The notes: generated from the letters alone by a model not told the origin. Numbered from the stretch's first letter, positions 1-9,184 are shown. The stretch: DNA of 64,000 nucleotides from [Clostridium] aerotolerans DSM 5434 (GCF_000687555.1 NZ_JHWJ01000002.1:248001-312000), one strand, 5' to 3'. A program made the numbers and translations.

Positions 1-42
1 TAATCCATATAGTTTCTTCCTTTCATACTGAATCGTTCTATC

Positions 43-1071
43 TTACTTATCTGCCACTGGCAGGAACCTCTTACAGGCAGCTACAAGCCTTTGTTCCTCT
101 CTCCGGCAGATATTCACTGCCTCCTGTGGAGTTACAAACTGAAATGTCACCCATTCTCCGGGACGTAACTGAGCCAGGGCTGGAATGTCCGTGGAAATTA
201 CTGTTGCTATCTTAGCATAGCCTCCTGTTGTCTGGTGGTCTGACATCATCACCATGGGAAGACCAGAGGCTGAAACCTGTACCGAGCCTTCTACGATTCC
301 GTCAGATATGATATCCGCTCCCTGTATCATATCAATTACAGGACCTTCCAGCCTGCAGGCCATGCGGTCACAGTCACTGGATAGCCGGTAAGGATTGCGA
401 AGAAAGGTCCTCACTCCCTCCTCTGTGAATGCCTGAATCTGCGGCCCTTCTACTGCCCGTAGAAGTACATATTCCTCTGTCCCATAATAGCGTTTGGGAG
501 TAGACGATCTTTGAAGCAATGGCTGTTCTGCGTTAGGCGCAGATCCCTTTCCATTTCCCTGGATGCTTTGCCAAAGGGCTCTTACCTCTTCTGCCGATTT
601 TCCGGTAGGGAGAATATCTCCCTGCTTTAATACTCTACCATGAAAGCCTCCAAGCCTGCATTTTAAATTGGTGGAACGGCTTCCCATAACGAGAGGAACA
701 TCAACACCTCCATACACAGCCAGGTAAGTCCTTAAGCCCTCTTTCGCAAGGGAAAGGGTGAGCACATCCCCTTCCTCCGCACAAACTGGTTCATACATAG
801 GAACCGGGGTTCCATTTAAGAAAGGCTCCATGTCTGCGCCGGCCAAAGAGAACACCTCAGGGGAGGTGAAACGAATTTCTCCCCCCCTTAACGTAAATTC
901 CACCACAGCGGCCCTACATTCTCCCTCTAAATTACCGGCCAGGAGATTGGAGAGTCTCATGGAATATTTATCACAGGCTCCGCTTTCCTGAAAGCCCTGG
1001 CTTTGATATCCTCTTCTTCCCAAATCCTGTACCGTTGACAATGCTCCCGGCTGTAAGATTTCTAATGCCAC
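43..1071 (-). CDS. pxpC: 5-oxoprolinase subunit C (KipA/PxpC family)
   Basis: Subunit C of the ATP-dependent cytosolic 5-oxoprolinase PxpABC, which opens pyroglutamate to glutamate. The length of 342 residues is normal for the family. Signatures visible are GALSTVQDLGRRGYQ near residue 9, SGACDKYSMRLSN near 30, SRSTNLKCRLGGFHGR in the middle, and MMSDHQTTGGYAKIATV near 275. Residues about 170-190 look like a low-conservation linker. The start is GTG, chosen because GAGGTGA lies 4 nt upstream and the gene then begins 4 nt after pxpB. Subunit A (LamB/YcsF family) is not in the window; it could lie beyond the low-coordinate end, where the operon continues. The family assignment is firm; activity without subunit A cannot be assumed. 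Confidence 0.9.
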   Translation of the reverse strand: MALEILQPGALSTVQDLGRRGYQSQGFQESGACDKYSMRLSNLLAGNLEGECRAAVVEFTLRGGEIRFTSPEVFSLAGADMEPFLNGTPVPMYEPVCAEEGDVLTLSLAKEGLRTYLAVYGGVDVPLVMGSRSTNLKCRLGGFHGRVLKQGDILPTGKSAEEVRALWQSIQGNGKGSAPNAEQPLLQRSSTPKRYYGTEEYVLLRAVEGPQIQAFTEEGVRTFLRNPYRLSSDCDRMACRLEGPVIDMIQGADIISDGIVEGSVQVSASGLPMVMMSDHQTTGGYAKIATVISTDIPALAQLRPGEWVTFQFVTPQEAVNICRREEQRLVAACKRFLPVADK

Positions 1072-1075
1072 TTAG

Positions 1076-1762
1076 TCACCTCATTTCCTGTGTCCGGCTG
1101 ATTTCATCAAATTCCTTTTGATCTATTGGAACAAACCGGATGGAGTCACCCGCCTTATAAAGCTTTTCTTCTCTCATCTGAAGCTCAAAAAGCCGAAGAG
1201 GAGTCCGCCCGATCAGCTGCCAGCCGCCGGGTGACTCCATGGGGTATATTCCAGTCTGCTCTCCTCCGATTCCCACTGACCCTGCCGGAATAACAGTTCT
1301 TGGCACGGAAAGCCTTGGAGCATTGATCCGGGGATCCATGCCTCCAAGATAGGGAAATCCTGGCAGAAAGCCAAGCATATAGATGCGGTAGTCCCTGCCG
1401 GAATGAATGTGAACTACCTCGTCTTCCCTTAAGCCGGTATGCTCTGATACAAAGGAAAGGTCTGGTCCGTATATTCCTCCGTAGCAGACTGGTATTTCGA
1501 TTAATTTCCCTGAATCCGTTTCTTCCTTCTCTTCCACTTCCTGTAAGGCTAAAAGGTATTTAGATACCTGTTCATAATCAGTAATCAGGGGATTGTAATA
1601 AACAAGAAGAGAAGAAAAGGCAGGGACTGTCTCTATGATTCCTTCCGTCTTGGAGGAAAGTACCTTCCGGTTCAGTTCCATAACCCTTCGGTTCGTTGCT
1701 TCATCAATGGAATTTCCCAGCTCCGCAAGTACCCCACGGTCTCCAACTGCCTTAAGTATCAT
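1076..1762 (-). CDS. pxpB: 5-oxoprolinase subunit B (KipI/PxpB family)
   Basis: Partner of PxpC in the 5-oxoprolinase complex; the same family includes the Bacillus kinase inhibitor KipI. The 228-residue protein has the N-terminal GDRGVLAELGNSIDE segment and the C-terminal cyclophilin-like part with GFLPGFPYLGGMDPRI, PAGSVGIGGEQTGIYP and ESPGGWQLIGRTPLRLF, all hallmark motifs. The ATG at 1762 follows AAGGAGAG by 7 nt. It is co-directional with and almost touches pxpC, and follows the D-glutamate-cyclase-like gene by about 80 nt, so a 5-oxoproline/glutamate role fits better than a sporulation-kinase role. That last point is inference. Confidence 0.9.
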   Translation of the reverse strand: MILKAVGDRGVLAELGNSIDEATNRRVMELNRKVLSSKTEGIIETVPAFSSLLVYYNPLITDYEQVSKYLLALQEVEEKEETDSGKLIEIPVCYGGIYGPDLSFVSEHTGLREDEVVHIHSGRDYRIYMLGFLPGFPYLGGMDPRINAPRLSVPRTVIPAGSVGIGGEQTGIYPMESPGGWQLIGRTPLRLFELQMREEKLYKAGDSIRFVPIDQKEFDEISRTQEMR

Positions 1763-1843
1763 AATGCCCCTCTCCTTTCTTTATAATAAATCGCTTACTT
1801 GCTCTGAACCTATCCCGCCTTCACGTTAGCGGTGATTTTCCTG

Positions 1844-2908
1844 CTACCGAAAGAATCCTTTGGCAATGACGGGAGCAAACCAGTGCTCTGAATTGCCGGA
1901 GTACCGAACGGCATAGGCTGTACACTGACGCATCAGACTAAGGATACCTGTATTCATTCGGGTATTAAAGCCATCAATTCCGGGTAAAAGAGAACCTGTC
2001 ATGTCCACCAGACCGCTCCTTGAAGCCACCCGCATCACCTCTGCCTCCATCTCTTCCCGGTGAAGAATCTCCATATCCCGCTTTAGATAGGCAATGGCAG
2101 CCATCATGGCGTAACAGCCCCAGTCCGAGCAGGTGGCTGTTATGATATGATCGGTGCTGCTGGCAGAAAGAATCCCTCCCTTGCAGCCACAGATGCATTC
2201 CTCCGGTCCGGTAAAGGGGACGTATTTGGTGATGTGGCTGGCAATGGCGCCCATGCCGATTTCATTTCCAAGATCACCGATTGCAATGTTTAAGACTCCG
2301 GCAGCCCGAAGCATCTCCCATAGGATATCGCTCTTGGCTTCCAGGGCTGTCACATCCCGTCCTGCTGCGTTATGGTAGACTCCCAGATGATTAGCTCCCG
2401 GTGCTTCCACGGAAATAACGGCTGTGGGCATGGCCTCTCTCATGAGCCACTCTCCGTCTATTTCTGCCCGCTTGGAATTTTTCGTAAAGGCAGCCACTCC
2501 CATGCTGTAGGGAAGGTCTCTTACTACCTTTAAATCTTCGTAGATATGAAGACCTACCACTCCGGCGCACTTTTTCACCGGTTCCACGCAATCCTCAGGG
2601 CAGAGGATGACAGGCTTTGCCCCAAATGCCAGAACCAGCGATCTTGCCAGAAGAATGGAGCTTACCATTCCATCCATTTCCGGCTGCTTATGGGGAAGGA
2701 GTACAAATCCTGTGAGAATATAGACAAAATCATCTTCCTTCACTGTGTTGCACAAGCTTTCCGCCGCACTCATGGCAAGAGGCTCTCCCATGTAAGCACG
2801 GCTTCCTGCATAGAGGATCCTGCATACCCCGTATCCCCTGGGGTCTAAGTTCATTAAAGAATCCAGGTTTTCTCCGACGTTTCTTTTTTCCAGCTCTGCT
2901 CGTTCCAT
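1844..2908 (-). CDS. D-glutamate cyclase-like protein (DUF4392)
   Basis: Belongs to the DUF4392 family, the domain that forms the C-terminal half of the vertebrate mitochondrial D-glutamate cyclase, which turns D-glutamate into 5-oxo-D-proline. Motifs seen: YILTGFVLLPHKQPEMDG near residue 63, VISVEAPGANHLGVYHN in the middle, IGDLGNEIGMGAI near 210, and a Cys-rich CICGCKGG segment. No DUF1445 domain is fused, unlike the animal protein. GGGAGGG lies so close to the first ATG (2911) that the second ATG at 2908 is the better start. It sits between D-amino-acid transaminase and 5-oxoprolinase genes on the same strand, which supports D-glutamate as substrate; bacterial stand-alone members are little characterised, so the reaction is inference. 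Confidence 0.75.
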   Translation of the reverse strand: MERAELEKRNVGENLDSLMNLDPRGYGVCRILYAGSRAYMGEPLAMSAAESLCNTVKEDDFVYILTGFVLLPHKQPEMDGMVSSILLARSLVLAFGAKPVILCPEDCVEPVKKCAGVVGLHIYEDLKVVRDLPYSMGVAAFTKNSKRAEIDGEWLMREAMPTAVISVEAPGANHLGVYHNAAGRDVTALEAKSDILWEMLRAAGVLNIAIGDLGNEIGMGAIASHITKYVPFTGPEECICGCKGGILSASSTDHIITATCSDWGCYAMMAAIAYLKRDMEILHREEMEAEVMRVASRSGLVDMTGSLLPGIDGFNTRMNTGILSLMRQCTAYAVRYSGNSEHWFAPVIAKGFFR

Positions 2909-2946
2909 CATACCCTCCCGAATGTCATACCAACGTGTGATAAGGA

Positions 2947-3804
2947 TCAGTCAAACAGGCTATTCTTTCCCGTATAGGAAAGATATTCGCTGATGACCTC
3001 ATTCTGTATCCGGGATAAGGAAACAGGGTCCTTTCCTCCTACCGGTTTGCCGTCGATTAGATTTGCATGGAGGCAGAAATTAGAGGAGGAGGTCACGATG
3101 ATCTCGTCTGCGTCCATAAGCTCTGATAAGGTAAAGGGGCGTTCGATTACCGCAATTCCCAGCCGATAGCAGGCAGATATCATATGGGTCTTAGAAATTC
3201 CGCGGAGAATCATGGTGTCATTGGGATGAGAGTAGAAAACTCCACCTTTTAAGATAGAAACATTGCTGTGAGCGCATTCCGTCACAATATCTCCCCGGTG
3301 GAAAATGGTCTCATCGGCTCCTGCTTCCTTTGCCTTCTGAGAGGCTATCACAGATGGAATGAGATTTAAGGTCTTGATGTTGCAGTGATAAAATCTGGTA
3401 TCCTCTCTGGTGATGAGTTTAATGGGGACATCAGGATCATTTAACTTATTGGGGCGGATCATGACCCACAGCTTACCGGTCATATCGTCTCCATAAGTAT
3501 GATTCCTGGCACCTGCTCCCCTGGTCACCTGCCAGTATACGAAATGAGTTTCTCCCTCCACCATGGAAAGCAGACTGGTCAAAAGCTCTCCGAATTCCTT
3601 TTTCTCCATGGGAATCTTAATATCCAGAGCCTTTGCACTGGAATAAAAACGGTCCAGATGATCCTCTAAGAGATAAACCTTGTGGTTGCCTCCCACGGAA
3701 GCATCATAGACTCCGTCTCCAAAGAAATGAACCCTGTCGTTAAATGGCACGGTAAGTTCCTCTGGCGTTCCGATTGTTCCATCATAGTAAGCAAGTTCTT
3801 TCAT
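2947..3804 (-). CDS. dat: D-amino-acid transaminase (class IV PLP)
   Basis: Cytosolic PLP enzyme interconverting D-alanine + 2-oxoglutarate and pyruvate + D-glutamate, with broad D-amino-acid range. The 285 residues match fold type IV D-amino-acid transaminase closely: PLP lysine K144 in NIKTLNLIPSV, Glu177 in GDIVTECAHSNVS, the carboxylate-trap segment QVTRGAGARNH (residues 92-102), and MILRGISKTHMI. These positions fit the Bacillus sp. YM-1 enzyme rather than branched-chain aminotransferases. The start overlaps the preceding cytidylate-kinase-like gene by 4 nt (ATGA), so they are translationally coupled. Together with the next gene it could make D-glutamate and cyclise it. Confidence 0.85.
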   Translation of the reverse strand: MKELAYYDGTIGTPEELTVPFNDRVHFFGDGVYDASVGGNHKVYLLEDHLDRFYSSAKALDIKIPMEKKEFGELLTSLLSMVEGETHFVYWQVTRGAGARNHTYGDDMTGKLWVMIRPNKLNDPDVPIKLITREDTRFYHCNIKTLNLIPSVIASQKAKEAGADETIFHRGDIVTECAHSNVSILKGGVFYSHPNDTMILRGISKTHMISACYRLGIAVIERPFTLSELMDADEIIVTSSSNFCLHANLIDGKPVGGKDPVSLSRIQNEVISEYLSYTGKNSLFD

Positions 3805-4460
3805 AGTTTCACCTTCTTTTCCGTAATGACACCAAATCTTAATCTTATGTATTCCTCAATTAACTCCACACATTGCTTTAGCCCCAGGCGCTCCGTATTG
3901 AGACACAGGTCATAATTTAGGGGATTTTTCCACTGCCTTCCGGTATGATACATATAGTAGGAGTTTCTGTATGTATCCAGCTGATCCACATATTTTTCTG
4001 CCTGCGGCTTTTTAATCCCCTGGCGCTCCATCTCTCGATTTATTCTGAATTCATAGGGAGCATCGAGAAAGACTGATACCACATTTGGTTCATCCTTTAA
4101 TATAAAGTCAGCAGCTCTGCCGATACACACATAGGATTCCTGTATGAGCAATTCCTTAAGTACCTTAGCCTGATAATTAAACAGATTCTGATCCGATAAG
4201 AAATTTCCGCTCTCCGGTGGTATGACCTCTCCATTATACACCCTTTTAGAAGCACGGTATAGAAATGTTTTCCTTGTATTTTCGTCTGCTTCTGCAAAAA
4301 TTCTCTCATTGATTCCGCTGTCCTCTGAGGCAAGGCGAAGAAGCTTCCGGTCATAAAGGTCAATGCCGTAATCCATAGCCAGCTCTTTACCGATCAAGCT
4401 TCCTCCGCTTCCACAGGTACGGGTTATGGCCACTGCAAAATAGTTGCTGTCATCCATCAT
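3801..4460 (-). CDS. cytidylate kinase-like family protein
   Basis: P-loop nucleotide-kinase-like protein of the cytidylate-kinase-like group (219 residues), not the housekeeping Cmk. The N-terminus reads ITRTCGSGGSLIGKELA near residue 12, a variant Walker A with GSGGS in place of the strict GxxGxGK(S/T). Downstream are a YDRKLL segment, CIGRAADFIL near 116 and a lid-like Arg-rich stretch RINREMERQGIKKPQ. AGGAGG lies 8 nt before the ATG. It is placed between livF (12 nt gap) and dat (4 nt overlap), hence co-translated with an amino-acid operon. Substrate unknown; members are often found singly near transporters, and I see nothing that decides its role here. Confidence 0.75.
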   Translation of the reverse strand: MMDDSNYFAVAITRTCGSGGSLIGKELAMDYGIDLYDRKLLRLASEDSGINERIFAEADENTRKTFLYRASKRVYNGEVIPPESGNFLSDQNLFNYQAKVLKELLIQESYVCIGRAADFILKDEPNVVSVFLDAPYEFRINREMERQGIKKPQAEKYVDQLDTYRNSYYMYHTGRQWKNPLNYDLCLNTERLGLKQCVELIEEYIRLRFGVITEKKVKL

Positions 4461-4472
4461 AACGCTTTCCTC

Positions 4473-5171
4473 CTATTGTCCCAGGTATGCTTTCTTCACC
4501 CGCACATCCCGTAATAGCTCTCCTGCATCTCCCTCCATGGAGATTTTTCCTGTTTCCATGACATAGGCACGGTTTGAAATGGACAATGCCATTCTGGCAT
4601 TCTGCTCCACCAGTAATATGGTGATCCCATTCTTATTTACTTCTTTTATAATGGAAAATATCTCCTTGACTAGAAGAGGGGATAACCCCATAGAAGGCTC
4701 ATCCATAAGGATCATCTTCGGCCTTGCCATTAAGGCACGGCCAACAGCCAGCATCTGCTGCTCCCCACCTGATAAGGTTCCTGCAAGCTGCCGTCTTCTT
4801 TCCTTTAGTCTGGAAAATCTGTCATAAACGTCTGTCATGGTGGCTTCCATATCCTTCTGATCTGCAAATGCTCCCATTTCCAGATTCTCTTCCACGGTCA
4901 TCTGTGGAAAGATATGTCTGCCCTCTGGCACATGAGCAAGCTTTAAGCGGATAATGCTGCTGGGCTCTGTTTTTCTTAAATCAGTCCCTTCAAATTGGAT
5001 TTCACCTTCATCCGCCTTTTTAAGACCGGATATGGTCCTTAATATGGTGGTTTTCCCGGCTCCGTTTGCACCGATTAAGGAAACGATCTCACCCTGGTTT
5101 ACGTGTAAAGATACGTTATGGATGGCTTTAATTGCTCCGTAGGATACGGATAAGCTGCGGATTTCAAGCAT
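4473..5171 (-). CDS. livF: Branched-chain-amino-acid-type ABC transporter ATPase LivF
   Basis: Second ATP-binding subunit of a LivFGHMJ-type importer (about 232 residues). Walker A is GANGAGKTT, the signature is LSGGEQQML and Walker B is PKMILMDEPSMGLSP, in the order and spacing typical of LivF. The annotated start is the internal ATG at 5171 (MLEIRSLSVSYG) because GGAGG lies about 9 nt upstream; this overlaps the end of livG by 8 nt, a normal coupling arrangement. The substrate class (branched-chain or other hydrophobic/D-amino acids, amides) is not shown by the ATPase. Downstream D-amino-acid and 5-oxoproline genes raise the possibility of a non-standard amino acid. Confidence 0.9.
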   Translation of the reverse strand: MLEIRSLSVSYGAIKAIHNVSLHVNQGEIVSLIGANGAGKTTILRTISGLKKADEGEIQFEGTDLRKTEPSSIIRLKLAHVPEGRHIFPQMTVEENLEMGAFADQKDMEATMTDVYDRFSRLKERRRQLAGTLSGGEQQMLAVGRALMARPKMILMDEPSMGLSPLLVKEIFSIIKEVNKNGITILLVEQNARMALSISNRAYVMETGKISMEGDAGELLRDVRVKKAYLGQ

Positions 5172-5970
5172 CTTCCCCCACCTCCTCTTCCTCTTTTCCC
5201 AGATACGCCTCAATGACTCTCTGGTTGTTTGCTATTTCCTTTGGAGTACCGGAGGCTATGGTGGTTCCAAAATCAAGCACCTTGATTCGTTCGCAGATCT
5301 TCATGACCAGGCTCATATCATGTTCGATGAGAAGAACCGAGATTTTAAATTCCTTTCGGATATAATTGATGATTTCAAGCAGCTCCTCTGTTTCCGTGGG
5401 ATTCATGCCAGCCGCTGGTTCATCTAACAAAAGAAGCTTCATATCCGTCGCAAGAGCCCTGGCAATTTCAAGCCTTCTCTGCTCCCCATATGGTAAGTTT
5501 CCGGCCTCCAGCTCCTCTCTGCCTTCTAAGTGAACCACCTTTAAAAGCTCCTTCGCACGGCTCATTAAGGCCGCCTCCTGCTTCCAATACCCGGGAGTGC
5601 GGAATATGGCATGAAACAGGCCATAAGAAAGCCTGGCGTTCATGGCAGCTTTTACGTTATCAATAACCGACATTTTCTTGAATAACCGGATATTTTGAAA
5701 TGTTCTTGCAATTCCCGCTTCTACGATCTGATAGGTGCTTTTTCCATTCATGCGCTGCCCATTTAAATAAAAGGAGCCTTCCGTTGGTTTATATACTCCG
5801 GTAATCAAGTTAAATACAGTGGTCTTTCCTGCTCCATTTGGCCCAATGAGTCCAATAAGCTCAGATTCTCCAATCTCTAAGTCAAAGCTGTCAACTGCCT
5901 TTAACCCGCCGAACTGGATTCCAAGGCTTTGAGCCTTTAACACTGGGGGCTTTTTTGCCGCTTCTGCCAT
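5164..5970 (-). CDS. livG: Branched-chain-amino-acid-type ABC transporter ATPase LivG
   Basis: First ATPase of the importer, about 268 residues. Walker A GPNGAGKTT, the family feature GIARTFQNIRLF just after it, signature LPYGEQRRLEIARAL and Walker B KLLLLDEPAAGMNP are all present, together with the LivG C-terminal VLDFGTTIASGTP. The ATG at 5970 is preferred over the GTG two codons upstream because GGAGG is spaced 9 nt from it and only 3 nt from the GTG. It follows livM by 2 nt and overlaps livF. Confidence 0.9.
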   Translation of the reverse strand: MAEAAKKPPVLKAQSLGIQFGGLKAVDSFDLEIGESELIGLIGPNGAGKTTVFNLITGVYKPTEGSFYLNGQRMNGKSTYQIVEAGIARTFQNIRLFKKMSVIDNVKAAMNARLSYGLFHAIFRTPGYWKQEAALMSRAKELLKVVHLEGREELEAGNLPYGEQRRLEIARALATDMKLLLLDEPAAGMNPTETEELLEIINYIRKEFKISVLLIEHDMSLVMKICERIKVLDFGTTIASGTPKEIANNQRVIEAYLGKEEEEVGEDA

Positions 5971-5972
5971 GG

Positions 5973-6962
5973 TCACACACCTCCATTCCCTTTTGTTCCG
6001 AAAAGCCGTTTGATGATGCGGGTCAAGGAAAATTCCCAGGTTCCGAATATTCCTCCTGGCTTAAAGATCATGACCAGTACAAGAATGATAGAATAAACCA
6101 GCATCCGGTATTGGGAGAACTGACGGGTCATCTCCGGCAGGGAGGAAAGGAAGGCCGCGCCTATAATGGAGCCGGTCAGAGAGCCGGTTCCGCCGATAAT
6201 GACTTCGGATAACAGTTCTGCAGAATACATGAAATTAAAATTGGTAGGAATCATGGCGGTCATATAATGAGCATAAATCCCGCCCCCCACACCGGCAAAA
6301 AAAGCTGCCACGGTAAAGGTCATTACCTTATAATAGGTCACATTGATTCCCGAAGCTGCCGCTGCGATATAGTCCTCCCGTATGGCTTTTACCGTTCTTC
6401 CAAACCGGCTCCTTACATACATATACATGATTGCAACACAGCCTGCCATAATCCAGTAGCACCAGTAAAAATCAGACAGCTTTAAAATCCCGCTCATGGT
6501 CTTTCCGCCTCCTGTAATGGCGAAGTTGCAAAAGCACACCCGGATGATTTCAGCAAATGCCACGGTCACAATGGCAAGGTAATCTCCCCTTAGGCGAAGG
6601 GCCGGTATGCCCACCAGAATTCCCGTAACTCCGGCGGCGGCCCCTCCTGCTAAAAGGGCAACGAGGAACAGAAAAAAATCCGGCAGACCTTTTCCGGCAA
6701 GAGCTGAGGATACAATGGCTGAAGTATAGGCCCCCACAGACACAAAACCTGCATGCCCCAGAGAGAATTCTCCCATAAACCCTACCACTAAATTTAAGGA
6801 AGCTACCATTATAATTGTATAACAAGCTGTCGTGCATATTCCCTTTATATACTGGGTGGAGGCACCAAATACTCTGTTTTCAAAGAGAAGGACAAATAAT
6901 AAAAAGACAAATAATACGCCTAAAACGTTTAATAAATAAGATCTCTTAATTTGTTTTTCCAT
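5973..6962 (-). CDS. livM: Branched-chain-amino-acid-type ABC transporter permease LivM
   Basis: Inner-membrane permease of about 329 residues with many hydrophobic helices; the N-terminal helix follows MEKQIKRSYLLNVLG. Family motifs include NLVVGFMGEFSLGHAGFVSVG near residue 60 and RGDYLAIVTVAFAEIIR in the middle, then AIREDYIAAAASGINVTYYK (the loop contacting the ATPases). The start at 6962 follows AAGGAGG by 5 nt; the longer reading frame upstream overlaps livH and lacks such a site. It forms a heterodimer with LivH. Confidence 0.9.
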   Translation of the reverse strand: MEKQIKRSYLLNVLGVLFVFLLFVLLFENRVFGASTQYIKGICTTACYTIIMVASLNLVVGFMGEFSLGHAGFVSVGAYTSAIVSSALAGKGLPDFFLFLVALLAGGAAAGVTGILVGIPALRLRGDYLAIVTVAFAEIIRVCFCNFAITGGGKTMSGILKLSDFYWCYWIMAGCVAIMYMYVRSRFGRTVKAIREDYIAAAASGINVTYYKVMTFTVAAFFAGVGGGIYAHYMTAMIPTNFNFMYSAELLSEVIIGGTGSLTGSIIGAAFLSSLPEMTRQFSQYRMLVYSIILVLVMIFKPGGIFGTWEFSLTRIIKRLFGTKGNGGV

Positions 6963-6972
6963 GTTCTCCTCC

Positions 6973-7863
6973 TTACACCTTCTCGCCCACATTCTTACCA
7001 AGAATGCCGGACGGTTTTACCAAAAGGATGACGATCAGTATGGCATAAGTAATGGCTTCATACCAGCCTGGAGCAAACAGCTTAACAAAAATCTCGATCA
7101 GACCTACTAAAATGCCTCCAAGCATGGCACCCGGTATAATTCCAATTCCCCCAAGGACCGCAGCGATAAAAGCCTTAAGCCCCATCATGGACCCCATATC
7201 ATTGGTCACTCTTGGATATTTGGTGCAGTACATTAAGGCTGCCACAGCCGCCAGGGCAGAGCCAATGGCAAAGGTAACGGTAATCACCTTATTTACATTG
7301 ATTCCCACCAGCACAGAGGCATCCCGGTCCTGTGGAACAGAGCGCATGGCCTTTCCCATTTTCGTCTTCTTGATAAAGAGCTGGAGTCCTGCCATCATTA
7401 TGACTCCTATGAAAATGGTGAGAACTACATTAAGAGGTAGGGCTGCCCCCAGTACGTTGATGGTCGGCAGATCAAAGATCTTCTGCACGTTCTGAGGCTT
7501 TGCGCCAAAGAGCACCATGGCCAGATTTTCAAGGAACAGACTCATGGCAAGTGCCGTAATAAGGGCTGACATGGAACCGGCCTGACGGACAGGCTTATAG
7601 GCCACTACCTCTACCACCACACCAACGAGAGCACAAACGATAATTGCGGCCAGAACCGAAAGCCAGGCAGGCATTCCGGCATTTACCATCAAAGGTATGG
7701 TATAAAATAAGGTGTATGCCCCAATCATGATAAAATCGCCGTGGGCAAAGTTTATCATTCGGATAATTCCATAGACCATGGTATAACCCAGAGCAATCAA
7801 AGCATAAATAGCTCCCTGATTCAGCCCGTTGATGACGCTTTGAAAGAATAATGAAAATGTCAT
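6973..7863 (-). CDS. livH: Branched-chain-amino-acid-type ABC transporter permease LivH
   Basis: Partner permease to LivM, 296 residues, with about eight hydrophobic segments. It carries GLNQGAIYALIALGYTMVYG at residues 12-31, then MINFAHGDFIMIGAY (conserved in all LivH proteins) and VPQDRDASVLVGINVNKV in the ATPase-contact loop, with KAFIAAVLGGIGIIPGAMLG near the C-terminus. AAGGAGAAAGGA precedes the ATG. It begins about 90 nt after livJ ends, with the same orientation, so the order livJ-H-M-G-F is complete. Confidence 0.92.
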   Translation of the reverse strand: MTFSLFFQSVINGLNQGAIYALIALGYTMVYGIIRMINFAHGDFIMIGAYTLFYTIPLMVNAGMPAWLSVLAAIIVCALVGVVVEVVAYKPVRQAGSMSALITALAMSLFLENLAMVLFGAKPQNVQKIFDLPTINVLGAALPLNVVLTIFIGVIMMAGLQLFIKKTKMGKAMRSVPQDRDASVLVGINVNKVITVTFAIGSALAAVAALMYCTKYPRVTNDMGSMMGLKAFIAAVLGGIGIIPGAMLGGILVGLIEIFVKLFAPGWYEAITYAILIVILLVKPSGILGKNVGEKV

Positions 7864-7952
7864 AGGCGGATTCCTTTCTCCTTGAAATGGAAAATGTGCA
7901 ATAGAGCCGATGTCCGGCCTTCATGCACATCTCCTGTTTATATCTATGCTTC

Positions 7953-9173
7953 CTATTTCTTTGTGCCTTCTGGTGACAGGGTCATGAGCCATTTTACCTT
8001 ACCGTTATCAAAGGTATTGATGGCAACGGATTTTTCCGGGTCTCCGTTTTTGTCAATCGTAAAGGTTCCGCCTACCCCGGTAAAGGTCATTCCGGTCATT
8101 CCTTTTACCAGAGATGAGGTATCAGAAGCACCACCATTTTTAGCTGCTTCGGCAAGCATATAGATGGCGTCATAGTAGAGAGCAGCACAGGCATTTAAGC
8201 TTTCCTTGCCGTATTTTTCTGTATATTTGTTTACAAAGTTAGAGACAGCAGGGGCTGTATCTTCTGAGGAGTAGTGGTTAGTAAAATAGCAGTTGTTGAA
8301 CTTATCTTCAAAGCCCTTGGTATCTGCTCCATCCCAACCGTCACCTCCCATAATGGCTCCGTCAAAGCCTGCATCCCTGGCTGCTCCTACCAAAAGAGGT
8401 ACGGTGTCTAAAAAGGCGGGATAAAACAGGAAGTCAGCTCCCTTTGCCACCACCTGAGAGGTCTGGGAGGAAAAGTCTGTATCCTTTGTGGTGCATTCCC
8501 CGGTATAGACCACCTCAATGCCCGCTTCTTTTGCATTTTCAATGAAGGCATCCTTTAAGCCGTTGGAGTAATCGTCATCCTTTGCATAGATAATTGCAGC
8601 CTTTTTCCAACCCTTTTCCTTGGCAAACTGTGCTGCCATCTTTCCCTGATATGGATCAATGAAGCAGTCTCTGAAAATAGTCGGGCCTTTTAAGGTCACA
8701 TCTTTATTCGTCGCCCCTGTTGCGAGCAGGAGCATATTGTCCTTGGTTGCCTGTTCTGCAATAGGAAGGGTGACGGAAGAAAAGAAGCTGCCTACAACGG
8801 CATCGGGACTTTCCTTCATCAGGCTGTTATAAGCGTTAATGGCCTGCTTGGCATCACTTGCATCATCTTCTGCTTTCCCGCCGTTTACGATTTCAATTTT
8901 GTATTCCGAATCGCTTTTGTTAATTTCTTCTGCCGCCATGGTAACGGCATTTTGGGCCCCCTCACCATAAATAGCAGAGCCTCCGGTCAAGGGAGCGATA
9001 ACACCTACCTTAATGGTCTTTCCCTCTTTTGCCGGCGCCCCACTGGCAGCGGCTTTTGTATCCCCCGAAGTGCTGCCCCCTGCAGCACCTTGCTGGGCAG
9101 ATGAACTGCAGCCTGCCAGGAGACTGGCAGACATGGCCGCCGCAAGGACGAGAGAAAATAATCTTTTTTTCAT
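7953..9173 (-). CDS. livJ: Amino-acid-binding lipoprotein LivJ-type
   Basis: Extracellular solute-binding lipoprotein of the Leu/Ile/Val-binding fold (406 residues). Signal peptide with lipobox LLAGCSSS (Cys about residue 22), then a Ser/Ala/Gly-rich tether to about residue 50 and the mature start TIKVGVIAPLTGGSAIYGEG. The middle carries FRDCFIDPYQGKMAAQF, typical of amino-acid-binding members. GAGGAGG sits 8 nt upstream of the ATG. It is the first gene of the operon and is preceded by a promoter and a structured leader ending in a terminator, so its expression is likely controlled by premature termination. The ligand cannot be read from sequence alone. Confidence 0.9.
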   Translation of the reverse strand: MKKRLFSLVLAAAMSASLLAGCSSSAQQGAAGGSTSGDTKAAASGAPAKEGKTIKVGVIAPLTGGSAIYGEGAQNAVTMAAEEINKSDSEYKIEIVNGGKAEDDASDAKQAINAYNSLMKESPDAVVGSFFSSVTLPIAEQATKDNMLLLATGATNKDVTLKGPTIFRDCFIDPYQGKMAAQFAKEKGWKKAAIIYAKDDDYSNGLKDAFIENAKEAGIEVVYTGECTTKDTDFSSQTSQVVAKGADFLFYPAFLDTVPLLVGAARDAGFDGAIMGGDGWDGADTKGFEDKFNNCYFTNHYSSEDTAPAVSNFVNKYTEKYGKESLNACAALYYDAIYMLAEAAKNGGASDTSSLVKGMTGMTFTGVGGTFTIDKNGDPEKSVAINTFDNGKVKWLMTLSPEGTKK

Positions 9174-9184
9174 ATTCGGTTCCT

